DNA of 16,628 nt from Mayfieldus sp038329895 (GCA_038329895.1 JBBQNM010000052.1:1-16628), one strand, 5' to 3'. Shown: positions 1-6,727, counted from the stretch's first letter. Program-made: numbers and translations. The notes: generated by a model not told the origin, from the letters alone.

Positions 1-94
1 TCCACGCCGGACGGCACGCGCACAGTTACCACGATGTGGCGGGAAGTCCCAGCCGAGGCACGCGCATCTGCCGCGCTGCGGGAATAGACCTCAG

Positions 95-168
95 CGCGCC
101 CGACAGGATTCGAACCTGTGACCTTCGGTTTCGTAGACCGACGCTCTATCCAACTGAGCTACGGGCGC
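95..168 (-). tRNA. tRNA-Arg (anticodon ACG)
   Basis: The reverse strand folds as a complete 74-nt cloverleaf. The acceptor arm is GCGCCCG (162-168) paired with CGGGCGC (96-102), with discriminator G. The D-arm has AGCTCAG.TGG, the anticodon loop reads CT-ACG-AA, and the T-arm contains GGTTCGAATCC. The ACG anticodon (read as ICG after editing) assigns arginine. CCA is not encoded. It lies 29 nt downstream of, and in the same direction as, the acyltransferase gene, so it could be transcribed from the operon or from its own weak promoter. Confidence 0.97.
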
Positions 169-180
169 GGGTAGCCGGAC

Positions 181-193
181 GAGCCGGAGGCTC
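181..193 (-). terminator. Small GC hairpin between acyltransferase gene and tRNA-Arg
   Basis: GAGCC-GGA-GGCTC forms a perfect 5-bp stem with a 3-nt loop directly after the acyltransferase stop codon. There is no T-tract, so it is at best a weak or factor-assisted terminator or a processing site ahead of the tRNA. Confidence 0.3.
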
Positions 194-197
194 GATT

Positions 198-1409
198 CTA
201 GGCGTCCGGCAGATGCTCGGTGCGTACGGGAACCCCAACCACGTAGGCGGCAGCCAAGGCGGTCAGTAGGCCCTGGGGCGACGAGTGTCCGACCCGCAGC
301 GGGACCGTCGGCGTCTCGGCGAACTCCGAGACGAGCCCGCTCAGCATCCTCCCAGGGCCAACCTCGAGCAGTAGATCGGTCCCATCGACCGCGTCCTGTA
401 CAGCGTCCAGGAAGCGAACCGGCTCGGTCATCTGGCGTACGAGCACGGCCCGCAGATCGGCGTCCGGCTCCAGCTCAGATCCGGTGGTCGTCGAATAGAC
501 CGGGTGCTGGAGCTTTCCGAAGTCTTCCTCGGCCAGATAGCGGTGGAACACGGGGACCGAGTCGCGCATCAGCGGCGAGTGAAAGGCCCCCACCACGCGC
601 AGCCGTGCCACCCTGGCGCCGTCCCGCCCACGGGCCCGCTCGAGCACCTCCTCGACCGCCTCGGTCGTTCCCGACACGACCCGGTGGCGTGGCGAGTTGA
701 CGCAGGCAACGGTCACTTCAGCCCCGTCGACGATGCCCGAGAACGTCTCCTCGTCGGCCTCGATGCTCGCCATCGCTCCCGTGGCGGTGGCGTGCTCGGT
801 CATCACTTCGCCTCGCCGCCGCGCAACCCGCAGCACGGCCGCCTCGTCCAGCGCTCCGGCCCAGTGCAGCGCGGTGAGCTCACCGACGCTGTGCCCGAGG
901 CCGAAGTCGGCCTTGATGCCGAGCATCGCCAGCGCCCGCAGACCGGCGACCGAAGCGGTGACGACCGACAGCTGGACGAGGGCCGGCGGGACCTCGTCGG
1001 CTGCCCGCAGCGCCTTTGCCTGCGCGTAGACGCCAGCTGCTTCGGGAAGCCAATCGGCGAGGGCGCCGGCGTCACTGGGCACGGGCGCTCCCTGCCCGGG
1101 GAACAGAAAGCCGACCCGGGGTCGCTCCTGTGCCTTCCCCAGCGCCACCCCCCACTCGGTTCGCAGGCGGTCCGGCGCGCCCTCGCCGAGCCAAGCGGCG
1201 AGCACGTCGAGCCTCGCCAGCAGCTCGTTCGGCTCGGCGGCGACCACGGCTGCGCGCAGGGTCCGCTCCCCGTTGGGCGTATCTTCGACTTGAACCACCG
1301 GGTCGGAGATGCTCGATGCCTGCGATGCGCGCTTACGGAGGTCCTCGAGCTGCCGGGAGAGTGATTCCGCGTCCGCGCCGCCCAGCAGAACGAGGCGGTC
1401 CGGCCTCAC
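198..1409 (-). CDS. Malonyl-CoA:ACP acyltransferase-like protein with PKS-type KS-AT linker
   Basis: This 403-residue protein should load an acyl unit (probably malonyl) from CoA onto the operon's ACP in the cytoplasm. Seen in the sequence: FPGQG at 103-107, the nucleophile elbow GHSVGE at 172-177 (Ser174), an RRRGEVM segment near 197-203 that fits the carboxylate-binding Arg, and GAFH at 274-277 with the catalytic His277. GAFH resembles the HAFH motif that marks malonyl rather than methylmalonyl specificity in PKS AT domains. LLLEVGPG at 347-353 is also typical of PKS AT domains. The first ~97 residues are extra compared with FabD (~310 aa) and resemble the KS-AT linker of modular type I PKSs, so this looks like an AT excised from a type I PKS. 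The start is a GTG whose GTGA overlaps the stop of the upstream gene, suggesting translational coupling. It is the last gene of the operon. Confidence 0.88.
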   Translation of the reverse strand: MRPDRLVLLGGADAESLSRQLEDLRKRASQASSISDPVVQVEDTPNGERTLRAAVVAAEPNELLARLDVLAAWLGEGAPDRLRTEWGVALGKAQERPRVGFLFPGQGAPVPSDAGALADWLPEAAGVYAQAKALRAADEVPPALVQLSVVTASVAGLRALAMLGIKADFGLGHSVGELTALHWAGALDEAAVLRVARRRGEVMTEHATATGAMASIEADEETFSGIVDGAEVTVACVNSPRHRVVSGTTEAVEEVLERARGRDGARVARLRVVGAFHSPLMRDSVPVFHRYLAEEDFGKLQHPVYSTTTGSELEPDADLRAVLVRQMTEPVRFLDAVQDAVDGTDLLLEVGPGRMLSGLVSEFAETPTVPLRVGHSSPQGLLTALAAAYVVGVPVRTEHLPDA

Positions 1410-1981
1410 GGCCCGACCAGGCGACCGACTTCCGATGCCGGGCGGACCATCGCGCGCATGCGGCTCAGCTCCATGAATCGAACATAGAAGCCGAATCGCT
1501 GCTCGCCAACCATCTTGCCGCCCTCTCCGACCACCTTCGCCGCCACCTCGACGGTCGCCTTCCTGGATGCCTTTCCTTCGCCGGCCTTCTTGTCGAGACC
1601 GCTGACGAGTCGGGTCACTGCTCCGATCGTGCCGGCGGCTGGGCCACGCGGCACAAACCGAGCCGAAACGGTGAAGAAGATCGCGCCCATTCCCAGCTCC
1701 AAGGCCCGTGGCGCGATCTCATCGCACATCTCGATCGCCGAGGCGGCCTCGCCGAGCGTGTACACCGCGGCGACCGAGTGCTGTCCGTCCGGAGTCACGA
1801 TCTCCGGCTTGGGGGGGATCGTGACGCGCGGCTCGCCCGGCGCCACGCTGCGGTCGAGGGCAACGCCGAGATGCTCGTGGAAGGGAACGCTGAGCAGCTC
1901 AGCGTAGAAAGCTTCCTGGACCTGCTCCAGCGTCAGGTTCAACGCGCCTCCCTCGGAACCGCCCGAGCGCCCGGGCCTCAC
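1406..1981 (-). CDS. Hotdog-fold thioesterase-like protein (DUF4442/PaaI type)
   Basis: The product is about 191 residues. Its central part (residues ~18-170) fits the single-hotdog thioesterase pattern: a strand ending PEIVTPDGQHSVAAVY, a long helix starting at TLGEAASAIEM (75-85), then the FFTVSARFVPRGPAAG strand pair. No DNA-binding or membrane segment is seen. In this operon it could hydrolyse acyl-ACP or act as a dehydratase-like partner; the sequence alone does not separate these. Start choice: GTG at 1981 overlaps the AfsA-like stop in the same GTGA arrangement as the neighbouring junctions. A GTG at 2011 (201 aa) and a TTG at 1942 with a GGGAGG box just upstream are alternatives. The PGRSGGSEGG stretch before LTLEQVQ is low-complexity and may be non-native. 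Confidence 0.75.
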   Translation of the reverse strand: MRPGRSGGSEGGALNLTLEQVQEAFYAELLSVPFHEHLGVALDRSVAPGEPRVTIPPKPEIVTPDGQHSVAAVYTLGEAASAIEMCDEIAPRALELGMGAIFFTVSARFVPRGPAAGTIGAVTRLVSGLDKKAGEGKASRKATVEVAAKVVGEGGKMVGEQRFGFYVRFMELSRMRAMVRPASEVGRLVGP

Positions 1982-2889
1982 ACGCGGTCCACGGTGAGGT
2001 CCGCCCGGCACACGACTCGCCCCGATTGAGTGAACTCCACGGCCGCTGTGTCGTCATCTAGCAGCTCGACCCCGCATCGGGTGAGGTCGTCGAGCTCGGT
2101 GAAGGCGACGAACGAGAAATCCGCCGCGGAGACCACGATGTCGCCCGGGGAGACGCCGAATTCGCGGCATGCGGCCGCGGTCGCAGCCTGTTTGGCTGCC
2201 TCGCAGAGCAGGAATCCGCTGACGTGGTCGAGGGGGGGGTCAAAGAAGGTCGGATCGTCGGTGTCGACCAGCACGCAGGCTCGATAGCGGCGCTCCCCGG
2301 CTGGCTCCAGCGTCGACACCACCGAATTCGCCGGGTTCTGGCGCCCGACCAGGGTCTCGGCTTCAAGCGACGCATATTCCGGCTCGCGGGGCTTGCGCCG
2401 GCGCCGGATCCGGGCGCGAAACTCGCGATAGCGCTCGGCGGGCATCCAGAACGCCTGCACGTGACTGGTACCGCTTGGCTTGCCCTCGAGGTCGTTGCGG
2501 GTGCTCAGAAAAGCCCCTGACGACCTGCCGTCGGGACGAAACTTCACGCCGGCGGCGCCGTCACGGGTCGAGAGGTGCAGTCGCACCGAGTCCGCCGCGC
2601 GCACGTTGTTCTGCAGCGGATCGAGGGAGGCGGAGAGGCGGCGCATAAAGAACTCCGAGTCGGCAGGGACCCCAAGCAGATTGATGGTCGAGAGCATCCC
2701 AACCTGGCTCACGGTCTCCGCAACGACGAGCAGGTCATGGAAGGGGGTGGAAGTGTCGCTGTAGCGGGGGTGCTGCAACGGCAGCCGTGCCTCAAACGAG
2801 AACCCCTCCTCTTCCTCACCCCAGTCGGTGAGGAAAATCTGCTCGGCCCCGCGCTGTTGGACAAGCTCCGGTGGTGGTGGCATCGTCAT
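1978..2889 (-). CDS. AfsA-family protein (A-factor biosynthesis hotdog domains)
   Basis: This 303-residue protein has two AfsA-type hotdog repeats. Repeat 1 (about 8-110) carries the family's EQIFLTDW, ARLPLQHPRYSD, LLVVAETVSQVGML and LSASLDP blocks. Repeat 2 (about 178-300) carries RACVLVDTDDPTFFDPPLDHVSG (roughly 203-225) and the long helix FLLCEAAKQAATAA. In Streptomyces, AfsA/ScbA-type enzymes couple a beta-ketoacyl chain from ACP to dihydroxyacetone phosphate, the first step to gamma-butyrolactone signals. Here the gene is embedded between a ketosynthase and a thioesterase-like gene. It starts ATG at 2889, overlapping the ketosynthase stop as ATGA; a second ATG two codons on (2883) is possible. 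An Arg/Lys-rich linker (158-168) separates the repeats. The family assignment is firm; the reaction is inferred and could instead be dehydration or another acyl transfer. Confidence 0.85.
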   Translation of the reverse strand: MTMPPPPELVQQRGAEQIFLTDWGEEEEGFSFEARLPLQHPRYSDTSTPFHDLLVVAETVSQVGMLSTINLLGVPADSEFFMRRLSASLDPLQNNVRAADSVRLHLSTRDGAAGVKFRPDGRSSGAFLSTRNDLEGKPSGTSHVQAFWMPAERYREFRARIRRRRKPREPEYASLEAETLVGRQNPANSVVSTLEPAGERRYRACVLVDTDDPTFFDPPLDHVSGFLLCEAAKQAATAAACREFGVSPGDIVVSAADFSFVAFTELDDLTRCGVELLDDDTAAVEFTQSGRVVCRADLTVDRV

Positions 2890-4088
2890 GTCGTGATCAC
2901 GAGAACGGCGTTGTGGCCACCGAAGGCAAACGAGTTCGACAGCGCCACCATTGGCCCGTCCCTGTTCCCCGCCTCGAGCGGCTTCGATTCGCCGGGCACG
3001 TAGTCGAGATCCAGGCCCTCTTCGGGCTCCTCGAGGCCGATGGTCGGGGGCGCGACCCCGTTTCTGAGCGAGAGCAGCGTCGCGATCGCCTCCACGGCCC
3101 CCGCCGCGCCGATTGAGTGACCGACCACCGACTTAGTCGAGGAGGTCGGAATCTCATAGGCGTGCTGCCCCAGCGCCAGCTTCAGGGCATTGGTCTCCGA
3201 ACGATCGTTGTCGGGCGTCGAGGTGCCGTGCGCGTTGACGTAATCGACGTCCTCGGGCTTTAGGTCTGCGTCCACGAGAGCCTCCTCGATCGCGACGGCG
3301 CAAACCTCGCCGCTGGGCTCGGACGCGGTGAGGTGGTACCCGTCCGTCGTCGAGGCGTAACCCGCGACGTAGCCAAGGACGTCCGCCGACCGCTGCCGCG
3401 CCTTGTCGGCGTGCTCGAGCACCAGAACTCCGGCCCCCTCACCCATCACGAATCCATCGCGCCGGCGGTCGAAGGGTCGGCAGATCCCGGTGCGCGAAAG
3501 GGCCCCCGCGTTGCGAAACAACGCCAGCCCGTATTCGTTCAAGCTCGACTCGGCGCCGCCGACGATCACTGCGTCGGCGCTGTCCGCGCGCAGCATGCGC
3601 AACCCGGCGCCGATCGCCTGGGCGCTCGAGGCGCACGCGGTCGCGATGCTGCCCGTCTCGCCCCGAAAGCCCTTTCGCATTGCGAGGATCGCGGGCAGGG
3701 CGTTCGGCATCGCGACCGGGACGGTGAGCACCCACACGGCATCGGCACCCCGCGTCTCCATCACGTCGAGCTGGCCGTACATCGTCTCCATGCCGCCAAA
3801 CGCGACCCCCGTCACGCACGCAACCCGCCTCGGGTCGTAGGGAAGGTCGTCTCCCCAGGCCGCAGTCAGCGCCTCATCGGCCGCCATCAGCCCCAGCTGC
3901 GCGAAGCGCTCCGTTCGCCGGGCTTCCTTGCGGGAGACGATGTCGCCCGAATCGAACTCTTTGCAGGTTCCGAGCCCGTCCTCGAGCCCACAGACCCCCT
4001 GCGACCATTTCTCGAACAGAGTGTCAGCCCCAACCCCGAGTGGAGTAACTGCGCCGACCCCGGTTATCGCAGCGGGTTCAGAACTCAC
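2886..4088 (-). CDS. Beta-ketoacyl-ACP synthase (FabF/KAS II-like)
   Basis: A 400-residue condensing enzyme of normal KAS II length. It catalyses decarboxylative Claisen condensation of malonyl-ACP onto an acyl chain. The N-terminus is AITGVGAVTPLG (7-18). The catalytic residues are all visible: Cys152 in TACASSAQAIG, His287 in NAHGTSTPDND, Lys319 and His324 in KSVVGHSIGAAG, and the C-terminal SNSFAFGGHN loop (384-393). The active-site Cys shows it is a KS-alpha-type enzyme, not a chain-length-factor (KS-beta) partner, and no second KS is present nearby. The start is a GTG whose GTGA overlaps the ACP stop. Whether it serves primary fatty-acid elongation or a specialised product cannot be told from the sequence; the AfsA-like neighbour favours a specialised role. 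Confidence 0.93.
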   Translation of the reverse strand: MSSEPAAITGVGAVTPLGVGADTLFEKWSQGVCGLEDGLGTCKEFDSGDIVSRKEARRTERFAQLGLMAADEALTAAWGDDLPYDPRRVACVTGVAFGGMETMYGQLDVMETRGADAVWVLTVPVAMPNALPAILAMRKGFRGETGSIATACASSAQAIGAGLRMLRADSADAVIVGGAESSLNEYGLALFRNAGALSRTGICRPFDRRRDGFVMGEGAGVLVLEHADKARQRSADVLGYVAGYASTTDGYHLTASEPSGEVCAVAIEEALVDADLKPEDVDYVNAHGTSTPDNDRSETNALKLALGQHAYEIPTSSTKSVVGHSIGAAGAVEAIATLLSLRNGVAPPTIGLEEPEEGLDLDYVPGESKPLEAGNRDGPMVALSNSFAFGGHNAVLVITT

Positions 4089-4339
4089 TTCACATAACTC
4101 AACATCGCCTCCTGGGCATCGCCCAGGGTGCTGACATCCTCAAAGTCCTCGGGATCGACCTCGATCCCGAACTCCTGGTGAAGGATCTGCCCCAGCTCGA
4201 AGAGGTCGAGCGAGTCGATGTCGAGCTCCTCCAGCGTCGCCTCGAGACGAAGCTTCTCGCGATCGGCGCCGAACTCGACCAGCGCGCCCTGAATTCGCGT
4301 CGCGATCTGCTCCCGCGACGGTGTTGCAATCGGTTCCAT
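4085..4339 (-). CDS. Acyl carrier protein
   Basis: This acidic 84-residue protein carries growing acyl chains on a 4'-phosphopantetheine arm. Residues 33-50 give the canonical helix-II motif EELDIDSLDLFEL, with Ser43 as the attachment site. FGIEVDPEDFEDVSTLGDA follows as helices II-III. The length and single-domain form are those of type II ACPs. The ATG at 4339 has a GGAG six nt upstream, and the gene begins 23 nt after the ketoreductase stop, the only non-overlapping junction inside the operon. No phosphopantetheinyl transferase lies in the window, so a genomic one must activate it. Confidence 0.95.
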   Translation of the reverse strand: MEPIATPSREQIATRIQGALVEFGADREKLRLEATLEELDIDSLDLFELGQILHQEFGIEVDPEDFEDVSTLGDAQEAMLSYVK

Positions 4340-4362
4340 GGCTCGCTCCGACCTCCCTTCGT

Positions 4363-5166
4363 CTAGGCGTCGGTTGAAGTCTTATCTTTCGGTCGCCAAT
4401 ATCGGCCGCCAGTTCCGAGCCCGGCCGAGAAGCCCCCATCCATGGTTATGACGGTACCGGAGATATATCCGGCCTCCTCGGAAACAAGGTAGCTGACCAG
4501 GGCAGCAACCTCCCGCGGTTCCCCGAGACGGCGCGCGGGCACCGCGGCCTTTGCCTGCGCTGACTCCATCTGTTCGGGGATGAAGTCGGTCTCGACGAGA
4601 CCGGGGGCGATTGCGTTGACCGTCACTCCTCGCCGGCTGACCTCCTGCGCGACCGTGCGGGTCAGCCCCTCGAGACCTGCCTTCGAAGCAGCGTAAGCGG
4701 CCTGGCCGGGTTGGGGTCGGTTGGCCGAGATCGAGCTGATGTTGACGATGCGGCCAAAGCGCCTCTGCGACATCGGCCCGACGGCTCGATTGATGGTGTG
4801 AAAGGCGCCATGCAGGTTCACGTCGATGACGCGGGCCCAGTCCTCCCTGGAAAGGCCCTGGGTCAAGCGGTCGTGCCTGACCCCGGCGTTGTTGACCAGC
4901 ACCAGGACAGGGCCGAAGCGGTCCTCGAGGGTGTCGAACATGCGCTGCACCGATCTTTCATCGGCTACATCTGCCTCAATCTCAAGCGCTTGGCCGCCGC
5001 CTGCAGCGATTTCCTCGACCACCGAGCGTGCGCCCTCGGCGTCGACCCTGTAATTCACCCCAACTGACCATCGGTCAGCTGCGAGCGCACGTGCGATTTC
5101 AGCCCCGATGCCTCTTGAAGCCCCGGTCACCAAGGCACATCCCTGCTTGACCTCCTCAGCGCTCAT
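4363..5166 (-). CDS. 3-oxoacyl-ACP reductase (FabG-like SDR)
   Basis: A 267-residue classical short-chain dehydrogenase predicted to reduce beta-ketoacyl-ACP with NADPH. Visible motifs are TGASRGIG (14-21, cofactor-binding glycine motif), NNAG (92-95), and the tetrad Asn117, Ser145, Tyr158 and Lys162 (AYAASKAG). Family-typical VNAIAPGLVETDF (183-195) and the C-terminal GTVITMDGGFSAGLG follow. An extra basic tail (GGRYWRPKDKTSTDA) extends beyond the usual FabG end. A longer reading with ATG-like start at 5202 exists, but ATG 5166 overlaps the stop of the upstream hotdog gene as ATGA, has GGAG upstream and begins right before the Rossmann strand, so it is preferred. Neighbours (ACP, KS, AT) support an acyl-ACP substrate. 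Confidence 0.92.
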   Translation of the reverse strand: MSAEEVKQGCALVTGASRGIGAEIARALAADRWSVGVNYRVDAEGARSVVEEIAAGGGQALEIEADVADERSVQRMFDTLEDRFGPVLVLVNNAGVRHDRLTQGLSREDWARVIDVNLHGAFHTINRAVGPMSQRRFGRIVNISSISANRPQPGQAAYAASKAGLEGLTRTVAQEVSRRGVTVNAIAPGLVETDFIPEQMESAQAKAAVPARRLGEPREVAALVSYLVSEEAGYISGTVITMDGGFSAGLGTGGRYWRPKDKTSTDA

Positions 5167-5624
5167 CGAGAGCCGTCTCCGCCAGAGGGCGTGACCTGCC
5201 AACAGACAGTCATCGCAGTCACCGTCTTTCCCTCCTCGTTTCGCAACGTCACCGAGGTTGGCAACTGCACGGCCTCGCCGTCGGAGATCCGCGCCAACAG
5301 GAGCTCCCAGTCGTCGCCGGAGGGCTCGGCGGTTGCGGTCACGAGCTGGCCCGCGACCACCTTCTCATAGGCGATCTCGCTCTCAACCATCTGCGCCTTC
5401 GCCGACTGGGCCTTCGATTCCAGCGCCGCGGCGACAAGGGCCTGCGAGGCCGCATAGCCGACCGTGAACAGGGCGCCCGCATGGCGGACGCCGGCGTGAT
5501 TGTCGAGCTCGGGGGCCGGGCGCTGCTGCGCCACCGCGTGTCGGGCGTCGGCCTCTACGACGTTGGAGCAGGCGAACTCGAGAAACGGGTCCTCATCGAG
5601 CATTCGATTGACCTTCGGTGCCAC
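5163..5624 (-). CDS. Hotdog-fold thioesterase-like protein (PaaI/DUF4442 type), first gene of the operon
   Basis: A 153-residue single-hotdog protein. The block LDNHAGVRHAGALFT (40-54) followed by the helix VGYAASQALVAAALE matches the PaaI/DUF4442 pattern N-x-x-G-x-x-H-x-G-A-L-F. This places Asn42/His43 and His48 near the presumed active site. The second half is the usual strand set ending in VTAMTVCWQVTP. It may release acyl chains from the ACP or act as a hydratase/dehydratase; I cannot distinguish these. The GTG at 5624 has a GGGAG box about 9 nt upstream; ATG at 5603 (Met8) is an alternative. It lies 44 nt after the L,D-transpeptidase stop and shares an ATGA overlap with the reductase. 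Confidence 0.75.
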   Translation of the reverse strand: MAPKVNRMLDEDPFLEFACSNVVEADARHAVAQQRPAPELDNHAGVRHAGALFTVGYAASQALVAAALESKAQSAKAQMVESEIAYEKVVAGQLVTATAEPSGDDWELLLARISDGEAVQLPTSVTLRNEEGKTVTAMTVCWQVTPSGGDGSR

Positions 5625-5642
5625 GGGTCTTCTCCCTTCCCG

Positions 5643-5656
5643 GCGCCGGCTGGCGC
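5643..5656 (-). terminator. GC hairpin between L,D-transpeptidase and acyl operon
   Basis: GCGCC-GGCT-GGCGC is a perfect 5-bp stem with a 4-nt loop in the 44-nt gap. It lacks a T-tract. It could attenuate read-through from the L,D-transpeptidase gene into the operon; weak evidence only. Confidence 0.25.
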
Positions 5657-5668
5657 AGGCACGAGCCC

Positions 5669-6502
5669 TCAGCCATCGACGAACACCGGCGTGCCGAGCG
5701 GAACGCGCCGGAAAAGCGTCCGCATCGTCTCATCGGTGGCACGAATGCACCCGTGCGAAGCCGCGTAGCCGACCGGTCCCGGTGTTCCATGGATTGCGAT
5801 GCGGTTGCCGCCCAGCCATCCCAGGGGCAGGTGCTCCTGGGATCCCGAGAGGGCGAGCGCGCAGCAGCCGTAGAAGGGGCTGTGATCGTAGGACAGGGCA
5901 TCGGTGACCGAGAAACGCCCCCGCGGCGTGTCGCTGCCGGCCGCCCCGACGGTGACCGTGTAGCGGCCGAGCACGCGCGCACCGTAGTGCAGCTCGAGGA
6001 TCCGCTTCGAGAGCAGCACCCGAAGCGAATAGCGGGTCCAGTAGAGCTTCAGCTTCGCGGCATCGAAGCGGACCCAGCCGAGCTCCCCGTCCGGTCGCAG
6101 CGGGGTGGTTACGCCCAACCAGGAACCGCTCTGCCGCGCAACGCCGAGCACCCGAGGCGAGCCGAACTCCGATTCGCCGCTGAGCGACTTGACCAGCCTT
6201 CCCCCCGGGCTGTCGAGCATCGGGACGCGTGCGCCCCGACGCTGCTCGAGAATCGCGAAGTAGCGTCCATAGCGCGGCTGGTGGAGCGCGGTGGGGACCG
6301 GGGTCCGGCGGGCCCTGTGCGCAGCGCGACCCGCGACCACGACCCTGCCCGGTGTCACCGTCGCACGCGCCACGGGCCGGACACCGGTGCTCGCGGAGGG
6401 GTCGTCGCTCGCGCCTGCCCCAAACGCGCCCAGGGCAACCCCCACGCCGGCGGTGACGATGGCGAGGATCGCGGCGATTCCTATGAGCACTCGGTCCTTC
6501 AC
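5669..6502 (-). CDS. L,D-transpeptidase (YkuD domain), membrane-anchored or secreted
   Basis: A 277-residue exported cell-wall enzyme that should form L,D-crosslinks in peptidoglycan (or attach proteins to it). Residues 5-30 are a hydrophobic signal/anchor (VLIGIAAILAIVTAGVGVAL). Residues ~78-150 form a small SH3-like region (GSWLGV, LGWVRFDA). The YkuD domain fills ~158-277 with the conserved His238 in IAIHGT and the catalytic motif SHGCIR (249-254, Cys252). The GTG start at 6502 is fixed by a strong AGGAGG box at 6511-6516. It sits just downstream of tRNA-Ser and upstream of the acyl operon, all in one direction. A functional tie to the operon is not evident. Confidence 0.93.
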   Translation of the reverse strand: MKDRVLIGIAAILAIVTAGVGVALGAFGAGASDDPSASTGVRPVARATVTPGRVVVAGRAAHRARRTPVPTALHQPRYGRYFAILEQRRGARVPMLDSPGGRLVKSLSGESEFGSPRVLGVARQSGSWLGVTTPLRPDGELGWVRFDAAKLKLYWTRYSLRVLLSKRILELHYGARVLGRYTVTVGAAGSDTPRGRFSVTDALSYDHSPFYGCCALALSGSQEHLPLGWLGGNRIAIHGTPGPVGYAASHGCIRATDETMRTLFRRVPLGTPVFVDG

Positions 6503-6510
6503 GTGGGCCT

Positions 6511-6516
6511 GCCTCC
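6511..6516 (-). promoter_or_regulatory. Strong Shine-Dalgarno (AGGAGG) of the L,D-transpeptidase gene
   Basis: AGGAGG on the minus strand, 8 nt before the GTG at 6502. It is the best ribosome-binding site in the window and decides the non-ATG start. Confidence 0.8.
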
Positions 6517-6534
6517 TGGGGCCAATTGACTGAG

Positions 6535-6623
6535 CGGAGAGGGAGGGATTCGAACCCTCGAGAGAGCTTGCGCCCCCTACTCGCTTAGCAGGCGAGTGCC
6601 TTCAGCCACTCGGCCACCTCTCC
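6535..6623 (-). tRNA. tRNA-Ser (anticodon GCT)
   Basis: An 89-nt class II tRNA on the minus strand. The acceptor stem is GGAGAGG (6617-6623) with CCTCTCC (6536-6542) and discriminator G. The D-arm is GGCCGAGTGGCTGAAGG and the anticodon stem-loop is CTCGCCT-GCT-AAGCGAG. A long variable arm is followed by GGTTCGAATCC in the T-arm. The long variable arm and GCT anticodon identify serine (AGC/AGU codons). CCA is not encoded. Confidence 0.97.
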
Positions 6624-6637
6624 GGGCGCGCAGGTCG

Positions 6638-6643
6638 ATGATA
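6638..6643 (-). promoter_or_regulatory. Candidate -10 element for tRNA-Ser
   Basis: TATCAT on the minus strand fits the TANNNT -10 of housekeeping sigma factors and ends 14 nt before the mature tRNA 5' end. No good -35 is visible at the usual spacing. Confidence 0.4.
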
Positions 6644-6650
6644 GGCGTCG

Positions 6651-6671
6651 GCCGCGGCGTTGCGCCGCGGC
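6651..6671. repeat. Perfect 8-bp inverted repeat in the divergent intergenic region
   Basis: GCCGCGGC, a 5-nt spacer, then GCCGCGGC. Each arm is itself palindromic, so the element is both a direct and an inverted repeat. It lies between the divergently transcribed tRNA-Ser and the PLP-enzyme gene, upstream of both. It could be an operator or a hairpin; GC richness makes chance occurrence plausible. Confidence 0.5.
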
Positions 6672-6693
6672 ACTGGCACGTCAGGCGCCGCAC

Positions 6694-6721
6694 TTGCCTG
6701 TCCGCTCGCCGGCTGTAGGCT
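6694..6721 (+). promoter_or_regulatory. Candidate promoter giving a leaderless mRNA for the PLP-enzyme gene
   Basis: TTGCCT (6694-6699), a 16-nt spacer, then TAGGCT (6716-6721). The -10 ends only 6 nt before the GTG start at 6728, and no Shine-Dalgarno is present. That geometry is what leaderless actinobacterial transcripts show. Confidence 0.4.
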
Positions 6722-6727
6722 CGCGCC

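Noticed and set aside
1..94. A gene fragment running off the left edge
   Set aside because: No convincing coding sequence or motif in either direction; only a small GC hairpin-prone stretch downstream of tRNA-Arg.
504..2029. Plus-strand open frames opposite the acyltransferase and hotdog genes
   Set aside because: They lie antisense to genes with intact catalytic motifs, show no recognisable domain and have Arg/Pro-rich composition typical of shadow frames.
2886..4088. Chain-length factor (KS-beta) of an aromatic PKS
   Set aside because: The active-site Cys and both His residues are present, and there is no second KS gene beside it.
4399..4406. GCCGATAT on the minus strand ahead of the ACP gene as a sigma-28 promoter
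   Set aside because: It is within the reductase coding end, with no TAAA-like element about 15 nt upstream; likely chance.
95..6623. tRNA-associated integrative element
   Set aside because: No integrase, excisionase or phage gene, and the only sequence shared by the two tRNAs is the universal T-loop.
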